DNA of 64,000 bases from Thalassolituus sp006212115 (GTDB lineage: Bacteria; Pseudomonadota; Gammaproteobacteria; Pseudomonadales; Oceanobacteraceae), in NCBI RefSeq assembly GCF_040372045.1, contig NZ_BAABWH010000001.1. One strand, given 5' to 3'. The translations under genes and the position numbers were made by a program. Shown here in pieces: positions 55,034-64,000 of this stretch; the stretch's first letter is position 1; every line of letters begins with the position of its first letter. The notes below the pieces were generated by a model. It saw only the letters and a program-made list of their open reading frames with translations. It searched no databases and was not told the origin of the DNA.

Positions 55034-55616
55034 TGAGGATGATATTTATGCGGATACCGCTCAGGGGAAGATTCCTGACCCACTGAAACGCGATGATATT
55101 TACGGGCGGGTCATTCTTTGCGGGTCATTCTCTAAGTCACTTTCGAGAGACTTACGTATCGGCTGGATCAGTGCCGGACGCTGGCAGGCAAATGTCATTC
55201 AATTAAAACTGGTCACGCAACTGGCCAGCCCCTGCGGGATACAACTCGGCGTCGCAGAATTTATTGAAAATGGTGGCTACGCAACCCACCTGAAACGTCA
55301 GCAGCAGCGGCTGAATCAACAACGGGATTTTCTGATCTCTGAGATCCGTCACCGGCCTTTGCAAAAGCCGCCCCATGTTCCTGGAGGCGGACTGACGGTA
55401 TGGATAACATTAACTCAGGAAATAAATACAACCGTGCTGTATCAGACGCTGAGAGAAAAAGGCGTATTTATCACGCCGGGTGAGCTTTTTTCTGGTGAGA
55501 ATCTTTTTTCAGATTGCTTGAGAATCAGCTTTGCGCACCCGTGGAATGAGAAACGAAAACAGGCTCTGAAGAGCCTGCATTCTGAGATTATTGCGGGTAC
55601 AGGAAACCGGAATTAA
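55029..55616 (+). pseudogene. 5'-truncated MocR/PLP aminotransferase gene
   Basis: An open frame from about 55014 reads VIEDDIYADT, then CGSFSKSLSRDLRIGWISAG with the PLP lysine, and continues to a normal aminotransferase C-terminus (ISFAHPWNEKRKQALKSL). The GntR domain and first half of the aminotransferase are absent and no start codon precedes VIEDD. It is a different protein from the intact MocR at 53061. Its end overlaps the hisF end by four bases. Confidence 0.8.
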
Positions 55617-56371
55617 ACCCGCATCTCGATACCAGCAGCCGCCATGTGCTCTTTGGCTTGTTGTACGGTGTATTCACCAAAGTGGAAAATACTGGCGGCC
55701 AGAACAGCGTCAGCACCGCCAAGTTTCACGCCATCCACAAGATGATCCAGATTTCCTACGCCACCGGAAGCAATCACCGGAATATTTACAGCATCTGAAA
55801 TAGCCTTGGTAACCCCGAGGTCAAAGCCGGTTTTTACACCGTCGCGATCCATGCTGGTCAGCAGGATTTCACCCGCGCCGAAGTCGGCCATTTTCGCCGC
55901 CCACTCAACCGCATTAATGCCGGTAGGTTTGCGCCCACCGTGAGTGAAGATTTCCCAGTGATCGTCGACTTGTTTTGCATCGATGGCAACAACGATGCAC
56001 TGCGAGCCGAACTTGTCTGCAGCAGCACGAACAAAGTCGGGGTTATACACCGCAGCCGAGTTAATGGAGACCTTATCGGCTCCGGCATTCAACATATTAC
56101 GGATGTCGGCAATCTCGCGAATACCGCCACCAACAGTCAGAGGAATAAATACCTGCTCGGCAATGGCTTCTACCATATGTACCGTTGTATCGCGCCCTTC
56201 GTGGCTCGCGGTGATGTCGAGGAAGGTGATTTCATCCGCACCCTGATCGTTGTAACGCTTGGCGATTTCCACCGGGTCACCGGCATCGCGGATACCCACG
56301 AAATTCACGCCTTTTACAACGCGGCCTTTATCAACATCGAGACACGGAATAATACGCTTCGCCAAAGCCAT
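55613..56371 (-). CDS. hisF: Imidazole glycerol phosphate synthase subunit HisF
   Basis: 252-residue TIM barrel cyclase. MALAKRIIPCLDVDKGRVVKG at the start, catalytic Asp in this CLDVD and in LLTSMDRDG (about 130), phosphate loops TVGGGIR and ASGGVG. It works with HisH. Last gene of hisBHAF; two bases after hisA. Confidence 0.98.
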   Translation of the reverse strand: MALAKRIIPCLDVDKGRVVKGVNFVGIRDAGDPVEIAKRYNDQGADEITFLDITASHEGRDTTVHMVEAIAEQVFIPLTVGGGIREIADIRNMLNAGADKVSINSAAVYNPDFVRAAADKFGSQCIVVAIDAKQVDDHWEIFTHGGRKPTGINAVEWAAKMADFGAGEILLTSMDRDGVKTGFDLGVTKAISDAVNIPVIASGGVGNLDHLVDGVKLGGADAVLAASIFHFGEYTVQQAKEHMAAAGIEMRV

Positions 56372-56373
56372 GA

Positions 56374-57114
56374 TCAGTTACCTGTTAATTTGTCAGCCAG
56401 CGTCTGAGCTTCGGCCACGTCGAGCGTGCCTTCGTAAATTGCGCGACCAGTAATGGCACCCAGAATGCCACGCGGGGCAACTTTTGAGAGCTCACGAATG
56501 TCGTCGATATTGGTTACACCACCGGATGCGATCACCGGAATACCACCTTCTTCGGCGAGCTGTACGGTGGCTTCTACGTTCACGCCCTGCATCATGCCGT
56601 CGCGCGCAATATCGGTGTAGACGATGGCGGATACGCCGTCGTTACGGAACTGTTTCGCCAGATCAACGGCTTTCACTTCGGAGACTTCGGCCCAACCGTC
56701 GGTCGCTACGTAGCCATCTTGTGCATCCAGACCAACAATCACGTGACCCGGGAAGGCATCACAGGCTTCTTTCACAAAGGCTGGCTCTTTTACTGCCTTA
56801 GTACCGATGATCACGTAGTTCACACCAGCTTTGATATAGTGCTCGATGGTTTCCAGTGAACGGATACCACCACCAATCTGAATTGGCAGATCCGGAAAGG
56901 CTTTAGCAATGGAGGTGACGGCTTCACCATTCACAGGCTCACCTGCGAACGCGCCGTTGAGATCGACAAGGTGTAAACGACGACAGCCCGCATCCACCCA
57001 GCGCTTCGCCATGGATACCGGATCATCACCAAACACGGTGGAGTCGTCCATACGACCCTGACGTAAACGAACGCACTGGCCATCTTTGAGATCAATAGCA
57101 GGAATAACGAGCAT
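56374..57114 (-). CDS. hisA: Phosphoribosylformimino-AICAR isomerase HisA
   Basis: 246-residue TIM barrel isomerase. MLVIPAIDLKDGQCVRLRQG start, catalytic Asp in AIDLKDG and in YTDIARDGMMQG, phosphate loops IGGGIR and ASGGV. It lies between hisH and hisF, as is usual. Confidence 0.98.
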   Translation of the reverse strand: MLVIPAIDLKDGQCVRLRQGRMDDSTVFGDDPVSMAKRWVDAGCRRLHLVDLNGAFAGEPVNGEAVTSIAKAFPDLPIQIGGGIRSLETIEHYIKAGVNYVIIGTKAVKEPAFVKEACDAFPGHVIVGLDAQDGYVATDGWAEVSEVKAVDLAKQFRNDGVSAIVYTDIARDGMMQGVNVEATVQLAEEGGIPVIASGGVTNIDDIRELSKVAPRGILGAITGRAIYEGTLDVAEAQTLADKLTGN

Positions 57115-57163
57115 GGGAATAACCTTAAAAGTGAAACCTTAAATAAATGTCTTTCTCTGGTGG

Positions 57164-57808
57164 TCAGGCCTGACCATCCCAGTTCAGGAAGTTCTTGAGC
57201 AATGCGAGGCCGGCGTTGTGGCTTTTTTCTGGATGGAATTGCACAGCAAAGACATTGTCCTGCCCCATCGCAGCGGCGAAGTCGACGCCGTAATGACACC
57301 GGCCTTTCACTTGCTCGTCGTTCGTCGCCTGAACGCGGTAAGAATGCACGAAGTAAAAGCGGGTCTGGTCTTCGATGCCCGTCCACAACGGGTGAGCAAT
57401 CTGGGAAACCTGGTTCCAGCCCATATGTGGGACTTTCAACCGTTCACCCTGCTCCTGCAGGTCGTCGCCAAAGTACTGAACTTCACCGCGAAAAAGGCCC
57501 AGTCCATCAACACCGCCATTCTCCTGGCTGCGTTCCATCATGGCTTGCAGGCCCACACAGATACCCAGTAGCGGCTTAGTTGCAGCAACTTCTCGCACAA
57601 CAGCGTCAATGCCCTGCGCATGTATCTCTGCCATGCAGTCGCGAATTGCGCCCACACCGGGGAGGACAACATGGTCGGCTTTCAGAATGACTTCCGGATC
57701 ACCGGTTACCAATACCTGGGTATCTGGCGAAGCGCTCTGCAGTGCACCATGAGCGGAATGCAGATTGCCCATACCGTAATCGATGACTGCGCATAGTTTA
57801 CTGGCCAT
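57164..57808 (-). CDS. hisH: Imidazole glycerol phosphate synthase glutaminase HisH
   Basis: 214-residue class I glutaminase. Nucleophile Cys in LLGICVGLQAMME (about 84), His/Glu in QFHPEKS near the C-terminus. It supplies ammonia to HisF. About 50 non-coding bases separate it from hisA; 3 bases after hisB. Confidence 0.98.
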   Translation of the reverse strand: MASKLCAVIDYGMGNLHSAHGALQSASPDTQVLVTGDPEVILKADHVVLPGVGAIRDCMAEIHAQGIDAVVREVAATKPLLGICVGLQAMMERSQENGGVDGLGLFRGEVQYFGDDLQEQGERLKVPHMGWNQVSQIAHPLWTGIEDQTRFYFVHSYRVQATNDEQVKGRCHYGVDFAAAMGQDNVFAVQFHPEKSHNAGLALLKNFLNWDGQA

Positions 57809-57811
57809 GAT

Positions 57812-58402
57812 TTACAGTGTGCCTTTCGTGGAGGGCATAACACCGGCCATTCTTGGGTCCAACTCTACGGCCATACGCAGTGCGCGACCGAACGCTTTAA
57901 AGATGGTCTCGGCCTGGTGGTGCGCATTGAAGCCTTTCAGGTTGTCGATGTGCAGCGTCACTTTGGCGTGATTCACGAAGCCCTGGAAAAATTCCCAGAA
58001 CAATTGAGTATCGAGGCGGCCAATGGCAGCACGAGTGAAATCAACTTTCATATCCAAACCGGGACGGCCGGAGAAGTCGATCACGACGCGTGACAATGCT
58101 TCGTCCAACGGAACATATGAGTGCCCGTAACGCACAATGCCCTTTTTATCACCAATCGCTTCGGCAAAAGCCTGACCTAATGTAATACCGATGTCTTCCA
58201 CTGTGTGGTGATCATCAATGTGCAGGTCGCCCTTGCAGGTGATGTCCAGATCAATCAGACCATGTCGCGCAATCTGATCCATCATGTGTTCCAGAAAAGG
58301 AACACCTGTATCAAAGTTGCTTTTACCCGTACCGTCCAGATTGATCTTAACGGTGATCTGGGTTTCGAGCGTATTACGCTCTACCGACGCCGTGCGTGCC
58401 AT
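57812..58402 (-). CDS. hisB: Imidazoleglycerol-phosphate dehydratase HisB
   Basis: 196 residues from ATG 58402 (MARTASVERNTLETQITVKI), monofunctional form without the phosphatase domain. Manganese ligands lie in FLEHMMDQIARHG, DDHHTVEDIGI and NAHHQAETIFKAFG. An upstream frame extends 18 residues but is not conserved. First gene of hisBHAF; divergent from the GNAT gene. Confidence 0.97.
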   Translation of the reverse strand: MARTASVERNTLETQITVKINLDGTGKSNFDTGVPFLEHMMDQIARHGLIDLDITCKGDLHIDDHHTVEDIGITLGQAFAEAIGDKKGIVRYGHSYVPLDEALSRVVIDFSGRPGLDMKVDFTRAAIGRLDTQLFWEFFQGFVNHAKVTLHIDNLKGFNAHHQAETIFKAFGRALRMAVELDPRMAGVMPSTKGTL

Positions 58403-58504
58403 AGTGAGATTGTCTCCAGACTCTCGCAAAACAGAAAAGAAACCATTATAAAGCAAAGCGCATCATAAAGAACACACACCACTACTACCGAACGGGAGCC
58501 TGAC

Positions 58505-58918
58505 GTGCCAGTAAAACTGGAGCACCTGACAGAACCGACTGAAGCCGACCTGATCGACCTCGGGAAGATACGCGACGAGACCGCTCCGGCAGGGCTGAAT
58601 CTTGATACCGACATTAAGTCTTGGACTACCTCTGAGCGCTGGGTCATTGGTGGACGGTTTAATGATCGTATTGTTGGTGCCCTACTCGCAGAGCGGGAAG
58701 GAAAACGTATTCATCTCAGCGGTGCTGGCGTGCGTACCATTACCCAGCGGCGGGGGGTCATGCATCAGATGCTGCATTTTCTATGTCGTTGGGCGGATGA
58801 AGAGTCTCTCACTCTGGTGATTAGTGATAGTAAAGACTCACTATCAGAGTCTGTTTTACGCAGAAAGTTTGAACGGGAAGGCAACTCTCTGGTCTACAAT
58901 GCAGCGCAAAAGGATTGA
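58505..58918 (+). CDS. PanM/PanZ-like GNAT protein
   Basis: 137 residues, single small GNAT domain (DRIVGALLAEREGKRIHLSG, RTITQRRGVMHQMLHFLCRW). Length and N-terminus (MPVKLEHLTEPTEADLIDL) match PanM/PanZ, which triggers PanD self-cleavage and senses acetyl-CoA. GTG or ATG starts elsewhere are unlikely. panD itself is not in the window, so the name remains tentative. Confidence 0.65.
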   Translation: MPVKLEHLTEPTEADLIDLGKIRDETAPAGLNLDTDIKSWTTSERWVIGGRFNDRIVGALLAEREGKRIHLSGAGVRTITQRRGVMHQMLHFLCRWADEESLTLVISDSKDSLSESVLRRKFEREGNSLVYNAAQKD

Positions 58919-59012
58919 ACTGTTGCATAGGTGTAACAAATAATTGTCATCATCCAACTAGGCAGACAGTCCGTATAAGTGGATACTGAAAAAAAATGAT
59001 AAGGACGTAACC

Positions 59013-59642
59013 GTGTTGAAACTAGTTTCTATCTTTACCCTGCTGATGTCGTTTATGGCATCAGCGGTAGCGAATGACGAGCAACCTTTGAAGGTCGTTG
59101 AACAGGCCACCAATGGCGTCATCGCTGAGCTGAAGAAGACCGCTCCAGAGCAACGAGATGCCGCCATGGTTGAGCGCTTGGTAGAAGAGTACATCCTGCC
59201 GGCAATTGATCAGGAAAAAATTGCGATGGGCGCCCTCGGTAAATACTGGCGACGCGCCACACCTGAAGAGCAGCAGCGCTTTATCAGTATCTTCCGTGAC
59301 CGCCAGCTGCGTACTTACGGTGGCGCATTTAAGGCATTCAGTGGCGAGAAGCTGGAGTTTTCTGATACCCGCTTCAGCCCAGATGGCGGCAGAGCCATTG
59401 TTAAAGGTGAGTTTACTCAGACAAATGGCAACAAAGTCCCGGTAGATTTCCGTCTGTACAAAGACAAAGACAGTAACAACTGGCTGGTCTACGACGCCGT
59501 TATTTCCGGCTTAAGCATGGTCAAAACCTACCGCACACAACTCTCGGATCGCCTGCAGAACATCAGTATTGGTGAGCTGATCGCCGAACTGGAGAGTGAA
59601 CCCGTCAAGCCCTATGATGCCGAACTTCAAGCTGGGTCCTGA
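59013..59642 (+). CDS. mlaC: MlaC phospholipid-transport periplasmic protein
   Basis: 209 residues from GTG 59013 with AAGGA seven bases upstream. Signal peptide ends near AVA. The MlaC (Ttg2D) fold shows YILPAIDQEKIAMGALGKYW, ATPEEQQRFISIFRDRQLRT and VDFRLYKDKDSNNWLVYDAV. MlaC ferries phospholipids between outer and inner membrane. It is alone here; mlaFEDB are not beside it. Confidence 0.92.
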   Translation: MLKLVSIFTLLMSFMASAVANDEQPLKVVEQATNGVIAELKKTAPEQRDAAMVERLVEEYILPAIDQEKIAMGALGKYWRRATPEEQQRFISIFRDRQLRTYGGAFKAFSGEKLEFSDTRFSPDGGRAIVKGEFTQTNGNKVPVDFRLYKDKDSNNWLVYDAVISGLSMVKTYRTQLSDRLQNISIGELIAELESEPVKPYDAELQAGS

Positions 59643-59988
59643 GTCTTAGTTCAGGCTGCGAGACAAACAAACCGCCTTCGGGCGGTTTTTTTGTGACGTC
59701 TCCCCGGTAAAGGCGCTATTTTGCGACTAAACTAACAAACCTGAGAGCGATAGTTTCGTGTAAGCCGTGGTGTGGAACATCACAATTTGCGCCATAAAAT
59801 AAATACTGGCCCACCCCCGGCCGCATTCGCCCTCTTGACCTGTTATAACTGACACAGCACCCTAAACGGCGCGTTTCTTCGGATAACTGACACAGTATGA
59901 TTGGCAGCAGGATATTGATTGATACGATACGACCGGAAGGAGCCTCGCCTTTGCTATCCTGCCGCACTCTCATGACGGAGCGACTGCG
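59643..59988 (+). other. Intergenic region with a 13-bp direct repeat
   Basis: 346 bases without a gene. After the mlaC terminator, ATAACTGACACAG occurs at 59845-59857 and 59883-59895, 38 bases apart, upstream of the GGDEF/EAL gene. GGAG lies eight bases before that ATG. Nothing else is clear. Confidence 0.6.
59669..59693 (+). terminator. Terminator after mlaC
   Basis: Stem AACCGCC / GGCGGTT with a TTCG tetraloop followed by seven T, 28 bases past the stop. Confidence 0.92.
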
Positions 59989-62400
59989 ATGAGCCTGTTT
60001 CGCAGCCAGTCGCTGCGCCGACGTCTCGTTCTTATATCCCTGATTACCACAGGGGTTACCCTGCTATTGACCAACCTCGGCTATATCTCGCTCGAGTACT
60101 ACCTCAATAAGCGTGATACCGAGAAGAAACTGCAGGTTCTCGGCAATGTTATTGCAGATCGTATTCCCAGTGCCGTCACCTTCAGTGACACGGCACTGAT
60201 TGGTAGCAACTTATCAACGCTGAAGTCTGACGATGCCATTGTCCGTGGCTGTGTATACCGCAAAGATCAGACTCTTATTGGCAGTTACTACTCACCCGCC
60301 TATCAGCGAACGGATTGTCCCAACTACTTACCGCGAGTTGGTACGCTGACCACCTACAACCTTTCTGAGTTTTTCCCAGTCAAAAAAGACGAGGAAACCA
60401 TAGGCACTCTGTATATCGAGAGCAGCCGTGAGCAACTGCTTGAGCGCTTCTTCCAGTTTATGCTGTTCTCACTCGGTATTATGGCTGCTGCGATAGGTAT
60501 GGCTCTGTTGCTGGCCAACAAGCTGAAAGACGTTATTTCTACACCGATGCGGGAGTTGAGTGACACCCTAACCGAGATTCTGAACAAAGGCGTGTACTCA
60601 ATCCGGGCGAGCAAGACTAACAATGACGAGCTAGGGGATCTGGTTGACCTGTTTAACCGGTTGCTCACAACCATTGACGACGAGAACCAATCGCTTAAAG
60701 CCTCGGAAGAACGTTTTCGCAAACTCACCGCACTCTCCCCTGTGGGTATTTTTCAAGTCGATCCGAATCAGAACCTGCAGTACGTCAACCAGAGATGGCG
60801 CGATATTCACGGCCTGACCAATGACCATCCGGACCTGCAAGACTGGTTCGAAATGATTCACCCCAAAGATCTGGTCAATATTCAGGAAGCTTGGAACCGA
60901 TTAGTACTGGATCAGGACAGCATTGCCCTTGAGCTAAGGCTTGTCCGCAGTGACATGACTTACACCTGGACACACCTGATGGCCAGTGCGTTGCACGACC
61001 AGGATGGGCAGCTTCTTGGCTACTTAGGCGCTATCTCAGATATATCGGAGCTCAAAGCGGCGCAAGTTCAGATGGAAACGCTAGCCTTCTTCGATCCGCT
61101 GACAGGGCTGGCGAACCGCCGTCTGTTCAAGAACCGTCTGGTGACTTCGGTCAAAGGCGCGATTCGCTCCGGTAAGTCCATGGCCCTGATGTTCCTCGAC
61201 ATGGACCAGTTCAAGCGCGTAAACGATACGCTAGGGCACGATGCGGGCGACGTTCTTCTGAAGGAAGTATCGAACCGCCTTAGCAACACAGTTCGAGAGA
61301 ACGATACCGTCTCGCGAATCGGTGGCGATGAATTCACCATACTTCTGACCGACATCAGTTCAGTACAGGACGTGCGCGCCGTCGCGGACAAGATCCTCAA
61401 GGCAATGGCGAAGCCCATCCGCGTCAAAGGTCAGGACATACTGACGTCCGTCAGTATTGGTATCACCATGACTCCGGACGATTCAACCGACACCAATGTA
61501 TTGATGAAAAATGCCGACCTGGCAATGTATTCCGCCAAAGAACAGGGGCGTAATAACTACCAGTTCTTCTCTGAAGACATGAACCATTCGATACTCGAAC
61601 ACCTCGCCATTGAGAAAGAGATCACCGAGGCCATTGAACGAAACCAATTCACCCTGTTCTTCCAGCCCAAGATCAGCCTGTTCGACTACCGGACAACTGG
61701 AGTCGAAACCCTGATCCGCTGGCAGCACCCGGATAAAGGCATTATCACTCCCGATAGCTTTATCCCTGTCGCCGAGGAAACAGGTCAGATCATTGATATC
61801 GGTAACTGGGTACTGGAGCAGGCCTGCCGCCAGATCAGCAGCCTGATTCGCAAAAACATCATGCCAGCCGACGCCAAAGTGGCAGTGAACCTGTCGGCCA
61901 AACAGTTTACGGACCCCAAACTGGCCGAGCACATTCGCAATGTACTCGAAATTACCGGTATTCCGCCGCGATGCCTTGAGCTCGAGATAACGGAAAGTAC
62001 CCTGATGGACGACGTTGAAGCAGCGATCAGCATCATGCAGGAAATCAAGACGACCGGTGTGTCCATCGCGATTGATGATTTTGGTACCGGGTACTCGTCG
62101 CTGTCGTATATCAAACGCTTCCCGATCGATGTGCTGAAGGTAGACCGTTCCTTCGTCATGGATATCCCGGATGATAAAAATGACATGGCAATCACCGCCG
62201 CCGTGATCGCGATGGCCCACAAACTCGACCTGAACGTGGTCGCGGAGGGCGTCGAGTCGGACGAGCAGCTGCAGTACTTGAGACTCAACAATTGCGACGA
62301 GGGACAAGGCTACTTGTTCAGCCGCCCTCTCTCACTGGCACAGCTCCACCAGTATCTGGTGATTGCAGCAGAGCGGCGCACCAACAGCTACGAAATCTGA
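59989..62400 (+). CDS. PAS-GGDEF-EAL cyclic di-GMP signalling protein
   Basis: 803 residues: transmembrane helix (about 13-34), periplasmic CHASE-like sensor (about 35-150), second helix (about 155-176), HAMP (about 178-230), PAS (about 240-360), GGDEF (about 370-530) and EAL (about 545-795). The cyclase site GGDEF and inhibitory site RxxD five residues before it are intact. The EAL motif is ETLIRW, with NLSAKQF, ITESTLMDD, IDDFGTGYSSL and VAEGVES; catalytic acidic residues are kept. It may both make and degrade c-di-GMP. Confidence 0.93.
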   Translation: MSLFRSQSLRRRLVLISLITTGVTLLLTNLGYISLEYYLNKRDTEKKLQVLGNVIADRIPSAVTFSDTALIGSNLSTLKSDDAIVRGCVYRKDQTLIGSYYSPAYQRTDCPNYLPRVGTLTTYNLSEFFPVKKDEETIGTLYIESSREQLLERFFQFMLFSLGIMAAAIGMALLLANKLKDVISTPMRELSDTLTEILNKGVYSIRASKTNNDELGDLVDLFNRLLTTIDDENQSLKASEERFRKLTALSPVGIFQVDPNQNLQYVNQRWRDIHGLTNDHPDLQDWFEMIHPKDLVNIQEAWNRLVLDQDSIALELRLVRSDMTYTWTHLMASALHDQDGQLLGYLGAISDISELKAAQVQMETLAFFDPLTGLANRRLFKNRLVTSVKGAIRSGKSMALMFLDMDQFKRVNDTLGHDAGDVLLKEVSNRLSNTVRENDTVSRIGGDEFTILLTDISSVQDVRAVADKILKAMAKPIRVKGQDILTSVSIGITMTPDDSTDTNVLMKNADLAMYSAKEQGRNNYQFFSEDMNHSILEHLAIEKEITEAIERNQFTLFFQPKISLFDYRTTGVETLIRWQHPDKGIITPDSFIPVAEETGQIIDIGNWVLEQACRQISSLIRKNIMPADAKVAVNLSAKQFTDPKLAEHIRNVLEITGIPPRCLELEITESTLMDDVEAAISIMQEIKTTGVSIAIDDFGTGYSSLSYIKRFPIDVLKVDRSFVMDIPDDKNDMAITAAVIAMAHKLDLNVVAEGVESDEQLQYLRLNNCDEGQGYLFSRPLSLAQLHQYLVIAAERRTNSYEI

Positions 62401-62446
62401 ATAAAACCCGTCATAATGCGCGTCAGATGACCACCCTTTGAGCGCA

Positions 62447-63502
62447 ATGAATCACTCAGCTTTCAGCGATACGGTACTGGCCTGGTACGAACAGCACGGC
62501 CGCAAACACCTCCCATGGCAGCAGGACATCACTCCATATCGAGTGTGGGTTTCCGAAATCATGCTGCAACAGACACAGGTAGCCACTGTCATACCCTACT
62601 ACGAGCGTTTTATGACGAGCTTTCCGGACGTACACAGTCTGGCGGCGGCGAGTCAGGATGACGTTCTGCATCACTGGACCGGCCTGGGCTATTACGCCCG
62701 CGGCCGGAATCTACACAAGTGCGCTCAAACCGTAGTCAACGACCACAAAGGCGAATTCCCACGTAGCGTCGAAGGGTTAGCAGCACTACCGGGCATCGGA
62801 CGCTCGACAGCGGGGGCCATTGCGTCGATTAGCATGGGCATACGCGCTCCGATACTGGACGGCAACGTCAAGCGAGTACTCACTCGTTTCTATGCTGTGT
62901 CCGGCTGGCCCGGAACCAAATCGACAGAGAACGCACTCTGGGACATCGCCAGCAAACTCACTCCAGATCACAGCCACCAGCAGTACACTCAGGCAATGAT
63001 GGATCTGGGAGCGACGCTCTGCACTCGCAGCAAACCGGCCTGTGGCATCTGCCCGTTGCAGCCCGATTGTGATGGATTCGCAGAAGGTAACCCCACCCAG
63101 TACCCCAACAGCAAGCCCAAAAAAGAAAAGCCGGTCAAAACGACTGTGATGCTCATTATCGAGCAGACCGGAAAGGGCATATTGCTACGACAACGCCCTC
63201 AGACTGGCATCTGGGGCGGCTTGTGGAGCTTTCCAGAGGTAGAGACCATTAACGATGCTCTCCCGCTACTACAGAGAGAAGTGGGTCATGAGCACGCCAA
63301 CGTCGAGCAGCTGGGCAGCTTCCGGCATACCTTCTCGCATTATCATCTCGATATCACCCCGATACACCTCACACTCAATCGACTTCCTACCCTTGTGCAG
63401 GAAGACAGTGTCCACTGGTACAATAACGACTCGAAGAGCGCGATCGGATTGGCCGCTCCCGTCAAAAAGCTTCTTAACCTGATAACCCGGGAACAACCAT
63501 GA
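62447..63502 (+). CDS. mutY: Adenine DNA glycosylase MutY
   Basis: 351 residues from ATG 62447 (a TTG nine bases upstream is in frame but unlikely). HhH motif LPGIGRSTAGAIASISMG with catalytic Asp (PILDGNVKR), Glu in SEIMLQQTQV and the Fe-S cluster C-x6-C-x2-C-x5-C (CTRSKPACGICPLQPDC). The C-terminal NUDIX-like domain recognises 8-oxoG. Its stop overlaps yggX (ATGA). Confidence 0.96.
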   Translation: MNHSAFSDTVLAWYEQHGRKHLPWQQDITPYRVWVSEIMLQQTQVATVIPYYERFMTSFPDVHSLAAASQDDVLHHWTGLGYYARGRNLHKCAQTVVNDHKGEFPRSVEGLAALPGIGRSTAGAIASISMGIRAPILDGNVKRVLTRFYAVSGWPGTKSTENALWDIASKLTPDHSHQQYTQAMMDLGATLCTRSKPACGICPLQPDCDGFAEGNPTQYPNSKPKKEKPVKTTVMLIIEQTGKGILLRQRPQTGIWGGLWSFPEVETINDALPLLQREVGHEHANVEQLGSFRHTFSHYHLDITPIHLTLNRLPTLVQEDSVHWYNNDSKSAIGLAAPVKKLLNLITREQP

Positions 63503-63768
63503 CCAATACAGTACAGTGCCAAAAATACGGTGAAGAATTACCCGCTATGACCGCACCTCCGTTTCCTGGCCCTGCAGGCGAAAGAATCATGGCAAGTGTC
63601 TCTGCCAAAGCGTGGGAAGAATGGCTGGAGCACCAGAAACGTCTGATTAATGAAAAGCATCTGAACGTGATGGACCCAGAGGCTCGTAAGTACCTGACGG
63701 AGCAACGTGAGAAGTTCCTCAGCGGCGACGATTACGACCTGGCAGAGGGCTATGTTCCTGAAAATTAA
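63499..63768 (+). CDS. yggX: Oxidative damage protection protein YggX
   Basis: 89-residue Fe(II)-trafficking-type protein. VQCQKYGEELPAMTAPPFPG at the start, then ISVSAKAWEEWLEHQK-type segment and FLSGDDYDLAEGYVPE at the end. It shares the mutY transcript and protects Fe-S proteins such as MutY. Confidence 0.96.
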   Translation: MTNTVQCQKYGEELPAMTAPPFPGPAGERIMASVSAKAWEEWLEHQKRLINEKHLNVMDPEARKYLTEQREKFLSGDDYDLAEGYVPEN

Positions 63769-63853
63769 GAAAAATCAGATGAAGCCTGTTGACAGTTAAG
63801 AGCCAGCGCGGTTTAATACGCGCCACTTGAGGGACACACAGTCCTGACAAGAC

Positions 63854-63929
63854 GCCCAGATAGCTCAGTCGGTAGAGCAGCGGATTGAAAATCCGCGTGT
63901 CGGTGGTTCGATTCCGCCTCTGGGCACCA
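63854..63929 (+). tRNA. tRNA-Phe (GAA)
   Basis: 76 bases including an encoded CCA. Acceptor GCCCAGA/TCTGGGC, D arm with AGCTCAGTCGGTAGAGC, anticodon loop TTGAAAA giving GAA, T loop GGTTCGATTCC. The cloverleaf is complete. Confidence 0.98.
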
Positions 63930-63940
63930 CTTATTATTAC

Positions 63941-63969
63941 AAAGAGCCTCGCAATCGCGGGGCTTTTTG
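63941..63969 (+). terminator. Terminator after tRNA-Phe
   Basis: Stem AGCCTCGC / GCGGGGCT (one T-G pair) with an AATC loop, followed by TTTTTG. It starts 12 bases after the tRNA end. Confidence 0.9.
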
Positions 63970-64000
63970 TTTTCTGCAGTATGACCACCGCCACACGTGT

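Noticed and set aside
61483..62307. 274-codon minus-strand frame inside the GGDEF/EAL gene
   Set aside because: Antisense shadow of intact GGDEF and EAL domains.

Overview
The window is about 64 kb of chromosome from a free-living gammaproteobacterium. Gene content and order (mreBCD-maf-rng-yhdP, gatCAB, rplM-rpsI-sspA-sspB, hisBHAF, mutY-yggX), together with a DctM-type TRAP carrier, guanidine and nitrile/cyanide nitrogen genes and many tightly packed overlapping operons, suggest a marine Oceanospirillales-like bacterium. I cannot name the species from sequence alone. Almost all of the window is coding.

Layout. 1-4.9 kb: cell-shape operon mreB / mreC-mreD-maf-rng-yhdP on the minus strand, with stop/start (ATGA) overlaps and an intercistronic terminator after mreB. 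5.0-8.3 kb: gatCAB. 8.36-11.05 kb: an AT-richer three-gene island (GHKL ATPase, STAS-like protein, and a lipoprotein/membrane protein with 19 hexapeptide repeats), followed by a hairpin-rich non-coding tail. 11.3-21.3 kb: a complete guanidine-utilisation operon on the minus strand: candidate sigma-54 promoter, guanidine-I (ykkC) riboswitch, ABC importer, two DUF1989 proteins (carboxyguanidine deiminase), biotin-dependent guanidine/urea carboxylase, allophanate hydrolase. 21.4-27.1 kb: small genes, sspBA, rpsI-rplM, prfC. 27.2-36.1 kb: an eight-gene minus-strand operon joining a second, paralogous ABC importer to two substrate-binding/OmpA fusion proteins, a VWA lipoprotein, an unrecognised coiled-coil membrane protein and a TelA-family protein. 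36.2-46.8 kb: Coq4-like and rhomboid genes, a fused TRAP carrier, arsH, an RNase J-like protein, a GDPD lipoprotein, a DCC protein, ilvD, a SHOCT protein and an OmpA porin. 46.9-54.5 kb: a complete Nit1C (nitBCDEFGH) operon with a divergent MocR regulator. 54.5-55.6 kb: a scar with the 3' halves of a ccoG-like gene and a second mocR gene. 55.6-58.4 kb: hisBHAF. 58.5-64 kb: a PanM-like GNAT, mlaC, a GGDEF/EAL protein, mutY-yggX and tRNA-Phe.

Two nitrogen-scavenging operons (guanidine and Nit1C) both carry GG-N10-GC sigma-54-like promoters, and Nit1C also has an NtrC-like palindrome upstream, so nitrogen limitation probably controls both. The best candidates for an undescribed system are the ABC/OmpA/VWA/TelA operon, which appears to link an importer to the cell wall and to a TelA stress protein, and the GHKL-STAS-repeat-lipoprotein cassette, whose ATPase and STAS-like genes resemble a partner-switching pair feeding a membrane-spanning repeat protein.
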